DNA of 64,000 nucleotides from Coprinellus micaceus (Eukaryota; Basidiomycota; Agaricomycetes; Agaricales; Psathyrellaceae). A program made the position numbers and the translations under genes. Every line of letters starts with the position of its first letter. The first letter of the stretch is position 1. This document shows positions 11,338 to 22,433 of the stretch, one piece after another. Under the pieces are notes generated by a model. That model was given only the letters and a program-made list of their open reading frames with translations, made no database searches and had not been told where the DNA came from. The DNA lies in assembly GCA_951394405.1 (NCBI GenBank), contig OX596346.1, positions 2,108,001-2,172,000 on the forward strand, given 5' to 3'.

Positions 11338-12204
11338 ATGGGAGGCAAAGCAATGGCGGGCTCATCGTTTCTGCAGACATCGACCACAACGACATCCACG
11401 ATGCGAGTCCAACAGTCCTCGTGCACGTCGACGTTGAGCGTAGTCTCCGTCGGCCCAACGTATGGTGTATTCACGCCGACGTACGGCCAGGGAGGCTTCA
11501 CCACCGAACACCACCGCCAGCCGCCTCCCCTTCACTCCTGGGCACAACCAGCACGCACGACAACATCGCCAATGCGGTACATACCTCCACCATCGTCCAC
11601 GACGCCGCCTCCATCCTCGCCACCACCCCTCATCCACTCCAAGTCGCCGTATGCGACGGTCGCCCTCCCTTCGCTCCTTCCTAATGAGGAAGGTGAGCTC
11701 GTCGTGAATCCTATCCTCGAAAGTGGTCCAGCCGGACCCGCCCTGCACTGGGACGTCCGCACATCGCCTATGGCCGCCTTCGACAGTGTTGATGCCCGTC
11801 CTCGACGTCGCCAGCCGACTCAAGATCGCCACGAACACCGACGGCGGAACTGGATGCACCAGCCCGCCACTTTTCTGGCCTTGGGCTCCATCGTCATTCG
11901 TACGACCGCCGTTGCCGACAGGCCGCTGGTCGTCTTCCCAGCGACTACCAATCGTGGATTTGTAACCGTGCACGACGTGTTGGACGCTGTCCACCGAGCG
12001 GTTCTTGCGGAGAACGCCGTGCTCGACGATGAGCTCTTGCATTCCGAAAAAGGCAATATTTTGGGCGCTTCTGCTGCCGAGGCACGTGGGCGCGAGCGCT
12101 TCGCGGACCGGACCGCAAAATGCCGGGCTTTGGGTGGGTGGCTGTGGGGGGGCCTAACGCCTAGTCCAACTGAGCAAGAGGTTTGGATCCTTCTCCTCCA
12201 CTGA
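11338..12204 (+). CDS. DUF6699-family protein, copy A
   Basis: A single open frame of 288 aa. The N-terminal half is Thr/Ser/Pro-rich and low in complexity. The C-terminal half carries the motif set shared with other copies in this window: VALPSLLP, NPILESG, HWDVRT, WMHQPATFLALGSIVIR, RPLVVFP, RGFVTVHDVLDAVHR and a final GGLTPSPTEQEVWILLLH. This matches my recollection of the basidiomycete DUF6699 domain, which has no known function. There is an insertion rich in Arg/His between WDVR and the PAT motif. The start is uncertain: a GTCAGT donor lies just upstream, and the in-frame ATG at 11401 is an alternative. Confidence 0.62.
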   Translation: MGGKAMAGSSFLQTSTTTTSTMRVQQSSCTSTLSVVSVGPTYGVFTPTYGQGGFTTEHHRQPPPLHSWAQPARTTTSPMRYIPPPSSTTPPPSSPPPLIHSKSPYATVALPSLLPNEEGELVVNPILESGPAGPALHWDVRTSPMAAFDSVDARPRRRQPTQDRHEHRRRNWMHQPATFLALGSIVIRTTAVADRPLVVFPATTNRGFVTVHDVLDAVHRAVLAENAVLDDELLHSEKGNILGASAAEARGRERFADRTAKCRALGGWLWGGLTPSPTEQEVWILLLH

Positions 12205-14723
12205 GGGTCGCGGCACTGTGGAGCTGCGAGATGCTGAAGAAATCCCCGAATGTGGCGGCCGTCGAGGGGCGATGAGAACCCCAAGCAGTGGAACGACCTC
12301 CACGAACTAGCGACTCGAGCGGGGAAGGAGCTGGAAAGAGCTTCGCAGGTGGTGGCCGAGGTTAATCCCAAGTTTCCAGGATAGTTCGGTTCCCCGTATG
12401 AAAGTATGATCATACCATATACCCCCGAGTATGTGGATCCTCCGATATCCAACAGCTGCGATACAGTCATGGGCCCCGAATTGTAGTGGATACTTTATGG
12501 ATCGTGCACGATGTAAATTTAGCGGAATAAGATCGATTTGTCGATTCGAAGGCTTTCTCCGGGCGCCTGGCGCTGATAACAAGAGGGAGGGTCGGGGCGA
12601 CATTGTGGTTCAGGTTCAAGAGCAAGATGATGCCATCACTAACTCAACGCCCGCCTTCAGCTCAAGCTCCGACTGAATTGCCTGCCGCGCCACCGGACGA
12701 TTCCTCATTCCTGTTTTCCATCCCTCTCAACCCAGGGACGTTGCTCCGGTTCCTACCGTGCCCTGGTTCTGTAATTCTCTTCCCCCACGAAAAAAGGAAG
12801 TTGGTAGGTGGCAGACACTTTCCGAGATGGTCACGTAGCCGCTATGAGTGGGTACATCGCTCAGTCAACGAAAACCTCCCCTCCAAACCGTTGGGAACCG
12901 GCAGCCACCCCACCGAACGCGCCTTCTGCCCTCTTGCGACCCGCGTCACGCAGTCGTCGGATATGTATCGCGCGCAGAGCGACTGCTTCTCCAGCCATTC
13001 ACCACTGGTAACATGGTAATCCGCCGGAAGTGGAAGACAGTCGACCCGACCAATCTTGACAACCTACATTGACTGGGTTCTACCGGGTAGTATTGAACCT
13101 GAACAGAGGTCCGTCTCCTCATAGAAGCACTGTGTTCTGGTGCGTCACTCGGATTCCAGGGGTGCAAAGGCTTTCACGGTCCCCGAATTGTGTCACCCAC
13201 AGGTGATCTATGAACCCTGACCTGTCTGGCACGAGTTATGATTCGTGGTACCCACCCAAGCAGCGGAGAGCATAAGGTATCATAAGCTAAGATATCTCTG
13301 ACACAGTCCCCCTGCGGTTCATCTCTCCGACGAAGCGAACTTCATCCACACCTCGGGCGGAGTCGGCGCAGAAACCTTCTGGGACGGCTTTCAGCCCTAG
13401 ACCCAGCATTTCCAAGCAAATGAATCTCCTTGTCGATGAAGAATGCCGTGGTAAAAGACCACGCTCCTCCGTCTCATCCCCCAACTCTGGTCCATCAAGC
13501 TGTATCCAACGGAGCGCCTTGGGAAGATGAGTATCAGAGCGCGTTGGAGGAGTCTGGAGGAGTTGTGCGAGTGTTTCTCCACCTCCGTCTTTTCATTCGA
13601 GTCCCTCAAAGTCATGGTGTCGTCCGCGGTACAACTCTTGTCGATGGGTCGGCGAGTTTTGGCGGGTGTTGCTCCCCGACTTGGGAGTGCATCCTCCTCT
13701 TCTTGTGCCACCACTGCCACGAACAGTCATTTTTCGTTCGAATAAGGATCCCTCGACTCCTTTTATCTCAGTTCGTTGAGATGACCTGCGCTGCCAGACG
13801 CCCATCATCGTCGTCGATTCGATTTCCTTCGCCATCCAAGGACACTGCCTATCAATCTCTCAAGGCTTGTGGAATGAGATGTCGCTGGCGAGTATTGAGC
13901 CACCTATCTCTTCCATGAGATCTATCAATGACGGCGTTATCGGGTGGGACTTTCAGAACTGTGGCTTCGAATCTCTCATGATTGGGTAACCAATAGCCAT
14001 ATACGAGCAGGCTTCGTGCCCTTACGATGATGTTTGATCTTCTTTCTCCTCCTACAAGCCTACACATAGATGCAGGCACATTCTGGGACGTTGATGCCTT
14101 AAGGGTATTCTTTATTGCCGCCCATTGTCGAGAACCTGGAGACGGATTTTGACGGACTTTCCTCGCACTGGATCACAGAACCCGAGTGTAAAGCACCTCG
14201 TCCCTCCGTACTTCAGCCACCGCGGGGGAAAACAACGTCAAGCGGACGATATAGCCGTCGTTAATGAGACAGGCTACTTTCCCCGATCACAGAAACGCTG
14301 AAGTGGAGAACACTGCACGAAAGGAACTGAAAGGAATCACCTCGATTGTCGTCCGCCATGCAGTCCTCTGATTGAAGGCCCTCTGAAGTGCGCACGCTGG
14401 GTTGATCTAAGAGATACGATGTACGTGATAGTAGTTATTGTACAGCATGTCGGTATGGGTATCGGCGGTCGTAACGATATATCCAAGCTATCATGGATGA
14501 TGGAGATGAAGAAACGAGTCAAAGCGCACCAGGGAACGACGAGGGCGACATAAATAAAAGACTCTAGAGTGTGGGGACCAGACCACTTCAAAGAAGAGAG
14601 GAGTAAAGTACAAGGAAGAGAACGAAAATAAAAAGTAAACATACACTGGTAGAGGATAACAGTTCATATTTAGCGGTCGAGGCGGTCGCACAGAAGCCCA
14701 CAAAACAGCCTTGGACGCTTGCG
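12205..14723. other. Gene-free stretch
   Basis: About 2.5 kb with many short overlapping frames but none with splice-compatible neighbours or a recognised motif. The longest plus-strand frame (13430-13918, 162 aa) and the opposing minus frames look like chance. The left part may include the 3' UTR of the DUF6699 gene, the right part that of the CCCH gene. Confidence 0.45.
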
Positions 14724-15950
14724 TTACAGAGACTCTCGCTTTTGTGGAAGCATGAAAGAGACGTCGAATGATTTCCCTCTCGGCCTGCTGATCGGTGCCT
14801 CCCGGAGGGATTCCAAGGTTCCAAAGTCGAATCCGCCAAAGTCCATCCGCGACAACGTCTGAGTGGGGACCATGCTCATCCGGCGGCCAGGGGTGGTCGC
14901 ACCAGGTCCTCCAGGCGTAATACCCAGTTCCTCCTGGATTGTATCGAGGGATGTCAAAGGGCTGAACTCGCGCTCCCGCTGGTAGAGCCCACTGGCTAGA
15001 GGGTTGAATCCGGAGAAGCTGTGGCGAGCGCCAAAGCCACTCTGGAGATCGGTAAGGAATGGGTCCTCGTCGAAGCCTTTGTGGGAGGCGGGATTTGGGG
15101 AGTCGACACTGAACTTCACGGAGGCGGGCTGCATCGTCGATGCGTGTCGGAAGGGACAGGTATGGACGGTGCAGTTATCCCACTCGCGGCAGGGGGTATA
15201 TCGTTGATCTGAGAACAACAGTCAGTAGACGAGCCACTCGACCGTGTGGTTCAACATACATATCTTTAAGTGGGCTGCTGGAGGGTGGTAATACTTGCAC
15301 TGGCGCCCTTTCTGGCAGGTTCCTTGAAGGTAGGACCAGCAGTGCGGGGCGGGCGAAGTGGGGAACTCGGCGTCGTTGTCGCTGGAGATGAAAGCGGGGT
15401 CGTGAATGCTGAAGAGCAGGGTTTAGCATGAAAGCGAAAGTGATAGAACAAAGAGAACTCACAATTTACACTTGTTCCCAAGCCGACACTGTCCCTTGAA
15501 CTTAATCCAGTTTCTGCACGGAATGGTCCTGAAAGCGATGTTCTCTGGAGGAGGCGTCTCGAGGGAGTCACTCGACCAACCGCTCGACGTCGGGGAGACG
15601 TCAAACGGGTCTCGAAAGTCAAGTTCCCTTTGAAGGCCGTGGCCTTTGCCCAGTTTACCGGCAAGAGAGACCGTGAATGGAGAGACTGGAGGAGACGCGA
15701 GCTGAGGCTTCACAGCTTCACAAAGGACCTGGTTGATCGATGCGATGAAGAATGGCAGCTTCTCAGGTGGGAGCGACGAGAGGTATTGCCGAACAACCTG
15801 GCAAACGAAGCCTAACGACTCTTGGGTCGAGGGCACCATCAGAGGGGCAAACTCAATTCCTACAAGGAGAACTGTAAGGCGGCTTGCGCTAGAGGTAAAT
15901 CTTCCAAACTCACCGAAATGTGGGGCACGCCTGAATCCAGTGTATTCCAT
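14724..15950 (-). CDS. Protein with three CCCH zinc fingers
   Basis: Four exons: 15950-15914, 15859-15463, 15408-15260, 15208-14724; 355 aa. Three CCCH fingers appear once spliced: CRNWIKFKGQC..CKFIH (C-x9-C-x5-C-x3-H, completed across intron 2), CWSYLQGTCQKGRQCKYYH (C-x7-C-x5-C-x3-H), and CREWDNCTVHTCPFRH (C-x5-C-x4-C-x3-H). Such fingers usually bind single-stranded RNA, so a role in mRNA processing or turnover is inferred. An N-terminal segment of about 90 residues (ESLGFVCQVVRQYLSSLP, KLPFFIASINQVLCEAV) looks helical and precedes the fingers; the C-terminal third is Ser/Pro-rich without a domain. Intron 1 (15860-15913) is a multiple of three and has no stop, so a retained-intron form would stay in frame. 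Confidence 0.85.
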
Positions 15951-17254
15951 CGCGTCGAGTAGGAGGGGGGAGCGAAGGGGAGGGGAGATGAAAGTAGAAG
16001 ACAGAGAAGTTTGCTGCCTTTGTTCAATAAATGACGCTCTTTAGAGGACATAGGCACGTGTAGGTCGTGCCAAATGAAGGCTTGTGGACTCCAAAGAAAG
16101 ATGGGCTGGGTTTTCCGCTCCGGGTCTTAGTTGAAAGAAAAGGGTGAAAGAACTTTATCAATAGATGACTCGAGTTTCATGTCAAAACCAGTTAGAAAGA
16201 GATATAGCCCCAGGTTCAGAGTGTGGATGGAAGCGTCGAACTGGACGTTTCCCCTGCTTATTCGGTGTTACATCATCGTCCTTGTGCTCGATGCAGACGG
16301 GCGTCTCAGTAAGTAGAACATCCGAGAGGCATTACGCTGATTCCTGGAGTGGACGCAGATATGGAAAGAGATGAAGGATGATGCCGACAGTGATCGAGTC
16401 TTGTTCTCGATGTGGCGCCGCGCCCGCGTTCTCATGGTCACGAACTAATTACTACGCGCCCCTCGACGGCGGCGAGCGGACCCTCGGAAAGGTCGGTGGA
16501 ACACTCCAAAAGCTTTCTCGAAGGACCAGGACTTCCAGTGAGTTCATACCAGGGTAATTACTACCGACTGGCTGACACTGAGTGGCCAGGTACACCTGGC
16601 GCACTCCTAATACCCGGAACTCGGCGGGGGGATATCATAGGGAAATACAGGCGAGGCACGCAATCTATCAGTTTGGGGTAACGCGCCCCTTGAAGATGGA
16701 GCTTGGGCCCCGCTGAGCCCTGGCGGCACGAGGCACAGGGTTGCGCCCGCGACTTCCGCAAGTCATGTCTATCGAAGCAACTGAACGGATGGGGAGGGCA
16801 TGCGGGGCCGCACGTGAGGTGCACTGTCGGGCAGGGAGGGAGGAGCAGATAATCGCCACGGTGTACTTAGTACACCACGCCTGGAGAGTCTACCTGAGTC
16901 AATAGGAAGGAGCCGATGGGCTGGCACGAACTAAGGAAGAGGGAGAGAAAGAGACGTTAGTGAAAACCAATTGTGCCCGTCCCAGCATTGTCTCCGACAG
17001 AAAGGAACGAAAGAACGGATCCTGACAACGAGATCGATGGGGAACGCTGTGCTATTAGATGGTGCTTAAGAGTTGAAGAATTATACTGTAGCAAAGAGTA
17101 GTGCAGGGTGGTATGGCCATGAGGGGAATCGTACTCGGCAGAGGTCGAGTATATCATAAATACCGTTAGTAAGAAAACGTACTGAAGATACGGTCCTCCA
17201 GCTCCCGATTCGTCAAGGTCATAAGGGCGGTGGCGGTCTATGTTCGGATGCAAG
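15951..17254. other. Gene-free stretch
   Basis: About 1.3 kb between the CCCH gene start and the end of the next minus-strand gene. It holds the CCCH promoter. No coding sequence was recognised on either strand. Confidence 0.45.
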
Positions 17255-18988
17255 TCATGATGGTAGCGACATGTTCTGGGGCTGGAGTGACGCCGCACTC
17301 ATGACATCGAATTCGGGCATCATCTGGTGCATCCGTTTTCGAGGAGGCATGCCAGACATATCGGGCTTCGGGAGCGAAAAGAATCAGACGAAGAGGTGGG
17401 ACGACAGAGGAGGAGGACCGACCTCGCACTGCGCATATGGGTTGTCTAGGTGGGGTATATTAGCGTCGCTTAGGAGCTGGCTCGAGAGCGAGTCGTACCT
17501 TGCATTTGTGGTGTCTGGTCCCATGTTCTTGAGTGCTTCCTTGCCCTGGTGTGATCCTCAAGATGCAAGCTCCCGTCGCCGGAGTATAGCGATTGTCCGT
17601 CAGGCTCTGGCCATTCGATCTTATGCGGCACGCGTTGATGCATGAAGGGATCGAGATGTCTCATATCCGGTGTTGCCATATGTTGCTGTTGGTGAGGATG
17701 GGGGTGCTGGTGAGGGTGAGGATGGGGATGCTGGTGGGGATGCGGTTGGTGTGGTTGTGGCTGGTGTTGCTGGAGAAACTCCGGTGAGCGGGCGCCGTGA
17801 CGATGCAGTAAAGCCCCTACGTACCTCTATTGCGTAACGATTTGGGCTATGCCGTTGCTCCTCCGAGATTGAAGACTTGCGCGAACGACCTTCTGCTGAC
17901 GAGCTTCGGGTCAGCTGAGCTGGGCGAACGGATATCGAGAGAACTCACCCATGACGACGGTGTTTCTTTGCATGATAACGGCCACTGTTGTACCATGGTC
18001 AGGCGACAGGGGAGGTTGGAGATTATAGCCACGTACCGATGTCGTCCCTTCTCCTCTCAGCCGCTGAAACAGCCTGACGAGCCTGTCTCTCCAGATCTAA
18101 ACAGGATGTATATCTCATAAATGCATCCTGTGTCTCCTTCTGCGCGCGCTGAAGGGACGCCCGAGCAGCTTGGAGGGTTTGTTCTGAGATTCCAGTCAGG
18201 GCGAGTTTCAGGGGATGTGGAACAGTGAAACGTACTGGACGAGTTCGCTTCTGCCGCCAGAGCTTCGTTCGTCAAGAGAGATGGTGATTCAGATGCCCGG
18301 GAATTCGATATGTGTGAGACGAGGTCATTCTGGCGTTCTTTTTGAGGAACGAGGTATCAGCGGGAAAGCGGGAGTGGATGGTGGCGCAGGACACACCTGA
18401 TGAATGAGTGTGTTGGGGATCGGCAAAGCCTTGATCGGAAGGTTCAGGCGAAAACGAATCGGTTGATTGGTCTCGATGGGTATACGAGGACATTTCTCCT
18501 GCAGCGATGGAGTTGCGTAACCGTGGATTGTGCGGGATCCCAGCTGCTTGCCGCTCGATAAATTTCCGCAGGAAGCTGAGGTCGACTTCGTCTGGCATAA
18601 CATAGGGCGGGCCCTGGATGTCGCCTTTCTGCATGAGGAGTTCGAGGTGGCTCATCGTCTTGTCTTTAAGCTGCTGCAACCATTCGTGAAGTTCCATATG
18701 GTCCTGGTCAGCTCTCGCGTCGTAGTCCTGCCGTCTTCGAGCTTTTCGCCAGTACGTCTTCGTTGATTTAAGGGCACGATTTACTTCGTTGTCGAGGATT
18801 CGATACCATTCGCTGGCCTGCCGGTTGAGTTTCACAGCGAGCACACCTGGTTGCACCCGCAGTTGCAAAACACATCGACCATGCTGATCAGGAGGCCCAA
18901 GCACGCCCTTCTGCCCCTGGTTCCCCCTCGTTGCCCCACGAGATACATTTCCCAGTTCCGGCCAGGGGAGGTCGTCTGGGGTCGACAT
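17255..18988 (-). CDS. Unknown coiled-coil protein with His/Pro/Gln-rich tract
   Basis: Eight exons: 18988-18397, 18337-18236, 18183-18037, 17984-17949, 17892-17825, 17778-17499, 17445-17423, 17365-17255; about 452 aa. All phases agree and one frame runs to the stop. The N-terminal half is helical and charged (SEWYRILDNEVNRALKSTK, YWRKARRRQDYDARADQD). A second helical block (TLQAARASLQRAQKETQ, LERQARQAVSAAERRRDD) would form a coiled coil. Exon 6 encodes a tract of alternating His, Pro and Gln. The C-terminus reads PPRKRMHQMMPEFDVM and ends NMSLPS. No family was recognised; a scaffold or transcription-related role is only a guess. The 23-bp exon 7 and the weak acceptor of exon 2 are the least certain parts. 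Confidence 0.68.
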
Positions 18989-19402
18989 GCTGAGATGAGG
19001 GGAGGATGACAGGGTGAAAAATCGAGTGCCGAAGTCTGGATGATGGAAAGGTTTGGAGGATGCAATTGCCAAGCTGTTAAATTGAACAAAGTATCGGCAT
19101 TTAAGGGTGGGGTTGAGTTTCCCGGACGCAGTCGGTTTTCCGGGAAATGATGGGGGTCACCGTTTTGTCGAGGCGGACAACATGCCACTATGATCCACAT
19201 GTCTGGCGCCCTAACAACCGCCTGTCCACATCCCCTTGCATCCCCAAATGGCAGCGGGATTCCTCTTCCCACACAGACATATCGTATCGAGATTCCAATT
19301 ATCGAGATCAACGACGACAGGTCTTCTCTATGACACACGCTGCTACTTGTTCGTTCGAAAGATGGATACAAAGGCCATATTGAAGCGCCAAATGCCCACC
19401 CT
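18989..19402. other. Intergenic spacer
   Basis: A gap of 414 bp between two minus-strand genes. It holds the promoter of the coiled-coil gene and the ALDH7 3' UTR. No further gene was seen. Confidence 0.5.
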
Positions 19403-21611
19403 CTACGATGTAAAGCTAACCCCTTGAGCAAGAGGAGCCGCATCGCTGAAGTTGACTGCAGGAGAGATTAGCGACGCGCAAAACACGAGATGGGGGGAGG
19501 GACACGTACGGGTTGCTGCGCTCCAGCGCACGTACTGCTTCCACGCGTCTCCGCCAGACTCACGCCCCCTGCATGAAGTAGTTAGCGTCTGTCTATCTGT
19601 AGAACAATGGCAACGAATTCTTACCATCCTGTACTCTACAAACGCGTCACGACCATGCATTCATTAGTTGGCGTCAATACAGTTCTGTGAGAATCTACAC
19701 ACCTTGTTCCCTCCAAAGGCTGCCCCAATTTCAGCGCCGCTGGTACCTACGTTCACCTAGAAACGGCGGGAGCATTTCGGTCAGACAACTCCCAGGTCAG
19801 TTATGGCACGTCACCAACATTGACAATCCCAGCATCTGACCCTGCAGGGCCAATCCACTTCCCAACGTTCCTGATATCCCTGGTCCAGAGGCTGCTCGAC
19901 AACCCTTGGGGTACGGCGTTATTCCACTCGATGGCTTGCTCGAGATCGTCGAAGATGGCAACATTCAGGATGGGCGCGAATACCTCGGTGCTCCATATGT
20001 CGTCCTTCGGGTTCGCTGATTTAGGCAGTGCAATTGTAGGCTGGACGAAGTTACCAGCTTTCAAATCGTCTCGCTGATATCGCTCGCCGCCGGCGATGAT
20101 ATCAGCGTCGACTGTTCGCAGCTTCTCGACAGCCTGTCCATAGATCTCACAGGCGCTACCTGTATGTAAGGGTCCGAGTAACGTGTCCTTCGCCAGCGGA
20201 TCACCGACTGCAACAGAGCGATAGAGCGTCTTCAAGCGGCTCAAGAACTCGTCGGCGACGTCACGGTGGAGGTACAACCTTCGGGTAGAGGTGCAGCGCT
20301 GGCCAGCGGTACCGACTGCGCCGAAGTACACAGCCGGCACCGCCAGAGAGAGGTCGGCATCCGGCATGATGATAGACGCTGGAGTGGGAACGATAAGAAC
20401 CTTCGTTCAACGAGTAAAGCTCTAGGTACCCGTACCGTTGTTTCCCCCGAGTTCTAAGATAACTTTGCCGAACCGTGATGCCACATTCTGGCCCACAATC
20501 CTTCCCACCCTCTCACTTCCAGTGAATGATACTATCAAGATAAATTAAGGCCATTTCCAAGCTGGGCTTGCCGAAGTGTGTACGTACCGAGTTCGACACT
20601 AGGACTCTCGACGACGGCCTCTCCGGCTTCCTTACCGCCACAGACAAGAGACGCAACGGCCCCGGGAACGCCGTTAGCCTCGAGGACCTGCGATATGATC
20701 TTTGTTACGGCAATGGCGCAGAGAGGTGTGGTCGGGGAAGGCTTCCATATCGTAGCGTTACCAGCAGCGAGAGACAGTGCAAGATTCCTGATTCCGATGG
20801 TATCAGATGACGGAACGGGGTATGTATCTCATGGGTGACTCACCACCCATAGACGGCGACAGGGAAGTTGAAGGCAGATAGCACTCCTACCACCCCCAGG
20901 GGATTTGGGACTGCAAAGCAAATTCAGCGCTTCTTTCTCCGTTTGACAGATCCCACTTACCTTCCAGGATGGAATGGCCTGGTCGCTCAGATGCGACAAG
21001 ACGGCCGTTCATCATCCTCGAGAGACCTACGCCGTAGTCGCACTATCAAGATGTGAGCAGTCGCCTGATGGGTAGTAAAGTTTGTTCATACAATGTCAAC
21101 AAACTCCTGCACTTCACCAACACCTTCGGTCCTAATCTTGCCCATTTCCAACGAGACCAGCGCGCCGAGATCTTCACGCTACGGAAGTTCAGCACGCCGA
21201 CTCATAGTACCTCCAGCGTACATGCATACCTTGGCAGACAACGCTTCTCGAATCTGCCTTAAGATCTCTCCTCGACGTGGTGCGGGTGTATCTACAAACC
21301 ATAAGAAGGAGTATTGCGACTGGCAATTACCACTCACTTCTAAACTGGACATATGCCTCCCTTGTTTTGGCTAGCGTCTCCTGCACCTCGGATGGTGAAG
21401 CCGTCCTCACCCTGGCAAGCACCTCCCCCGTCGTCGGACAGACCGACTCCTGTACGTCTCCTGAACCACGCCATTGCCCATCGTACACTCCCGACAGCTC
21501 TGTCGTTGAGTTAATAGACAACCTGGAGAGGACTTCTGAGGCCCTGGTCGACAGGGCGCGCACTGTGTGTCCCGCTCCAAAGGAGCTGGTGATGATGCAT
21601 CTTCTCAGCAT
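19403..21611 (-). CDS. ALDH7-type aldehyde dehydrogenase, probably mitochondrial
   Basis: Twelve exons: 21611-21338, 21291-21230, 21178-21092, 21042-20961, 20910-20844, 20787-20588, 20531-20436, 20378-19819, 19756-19703, 19635-19625, 19568-19510, 19455-19403; 534 aa. NAD(P)-dependent oxidation of an aldehyde to an acid; the ALDH7/antiquitin family acts on alpha-aminoadipic semialdehyde and related substrates. The family is shown by [28 protein letters not shown], the general-base Glu in LELGGNN (about E284), the catalytic Cys in GQRCTSTRR (about C318) and the tail [21 protein letters not shown]. The first 30 residues are basic and Ser/Thr-rich with few acids, like a mitochondrial presequence. 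Exon 10 is only 11 nt long; without it the conserved [15 protein letters not shown] segment cannot be assembled. Confidence 0.92.
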
Positions 21612-22433
21612 ATCGAGTCGTTGGCGGCGCTGGAGTAAATCTCGAGTGAAACTAGATATCTGCTTCTTCCGCGCTCGCTTCCTCGACAGCTGGATGATTC
21701 CCTCGGCGTCTTGGTGGGCACTGGGAAGATTCAAAGGGACTTGCGAGTTCAAGGTTGAGTTATGAAGGCTAACATGATCCGTGCGCCCGCGTCGGACCAT
21801 GCTACACTTCAGGGTCGCCACGTGTGACGATTATGGTGGTGCATCTGGAGCCTAAACCCCGTTTGCGCATTTTCTTAGAGAGTCGAGATAACGGACATGT
21901 CAGGGAGGAATTCGACGGCTTTGAGGGAGGAGGAAAGGACCTTTCGGCCGTGGATGCAACGAAGCTGGTTTTTCCGAATTCGGAATACAATACGACGAAA
22001 GCGGTATATCAGCCCCTGTCTGTGGTAGGAGAGGCTCTACTTGAGGTCATAGGATGCAATAGAGTCCATGGGGTACTTAGATTGGCGACTCTCACCTATA
22101 AAAAAAACGCAGCAGAGATAAGCCGTTGGGAGTTTAGCGTTCCGACACCAGAAAAAGACTCGGAAAAGGATCCACGCGCTGGCCATAGACGCTTAACTAC
22201 CATTGGTGGCTGCCCTCTGTGATGAGCGCTGTGCCAGGGCTCGAGTACGTCGGTGTCGCGCCGTAGACTGGATCTGGGGAGGATATAGATGTACCATGCA
22301 TGATTGAGGACGTTTCCCGGCGCAGCTTCCCTCGAATCGGAGAGCGATATCGAGAAGACCCGACTGTCCATTCCCCCCACTTGAGATTAACCTCTTTTTA
22401 CAATCGGCCACAGGCAGTGGAATGTATTTGACA
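21612..22433. other. Intergenic spacer, ALDH7 promoter region
   Basis: An 822-bp gap. It holds the ALDH7 promoter and the JIP5 3' UTR. A plus-strand frame of 132 aa (21824-22222) crosses it, but it has no recognised motif and no supporting exons, so it is not called. Confidence 0.45.

Noticed and set aside
13430..13918. Plus-strand frame of 162 aa between DUF6699 copy A and the CCCH gene
   Set aside because: No recognised motif, irregular composition, overlapping frames of equal quality on the other strand.
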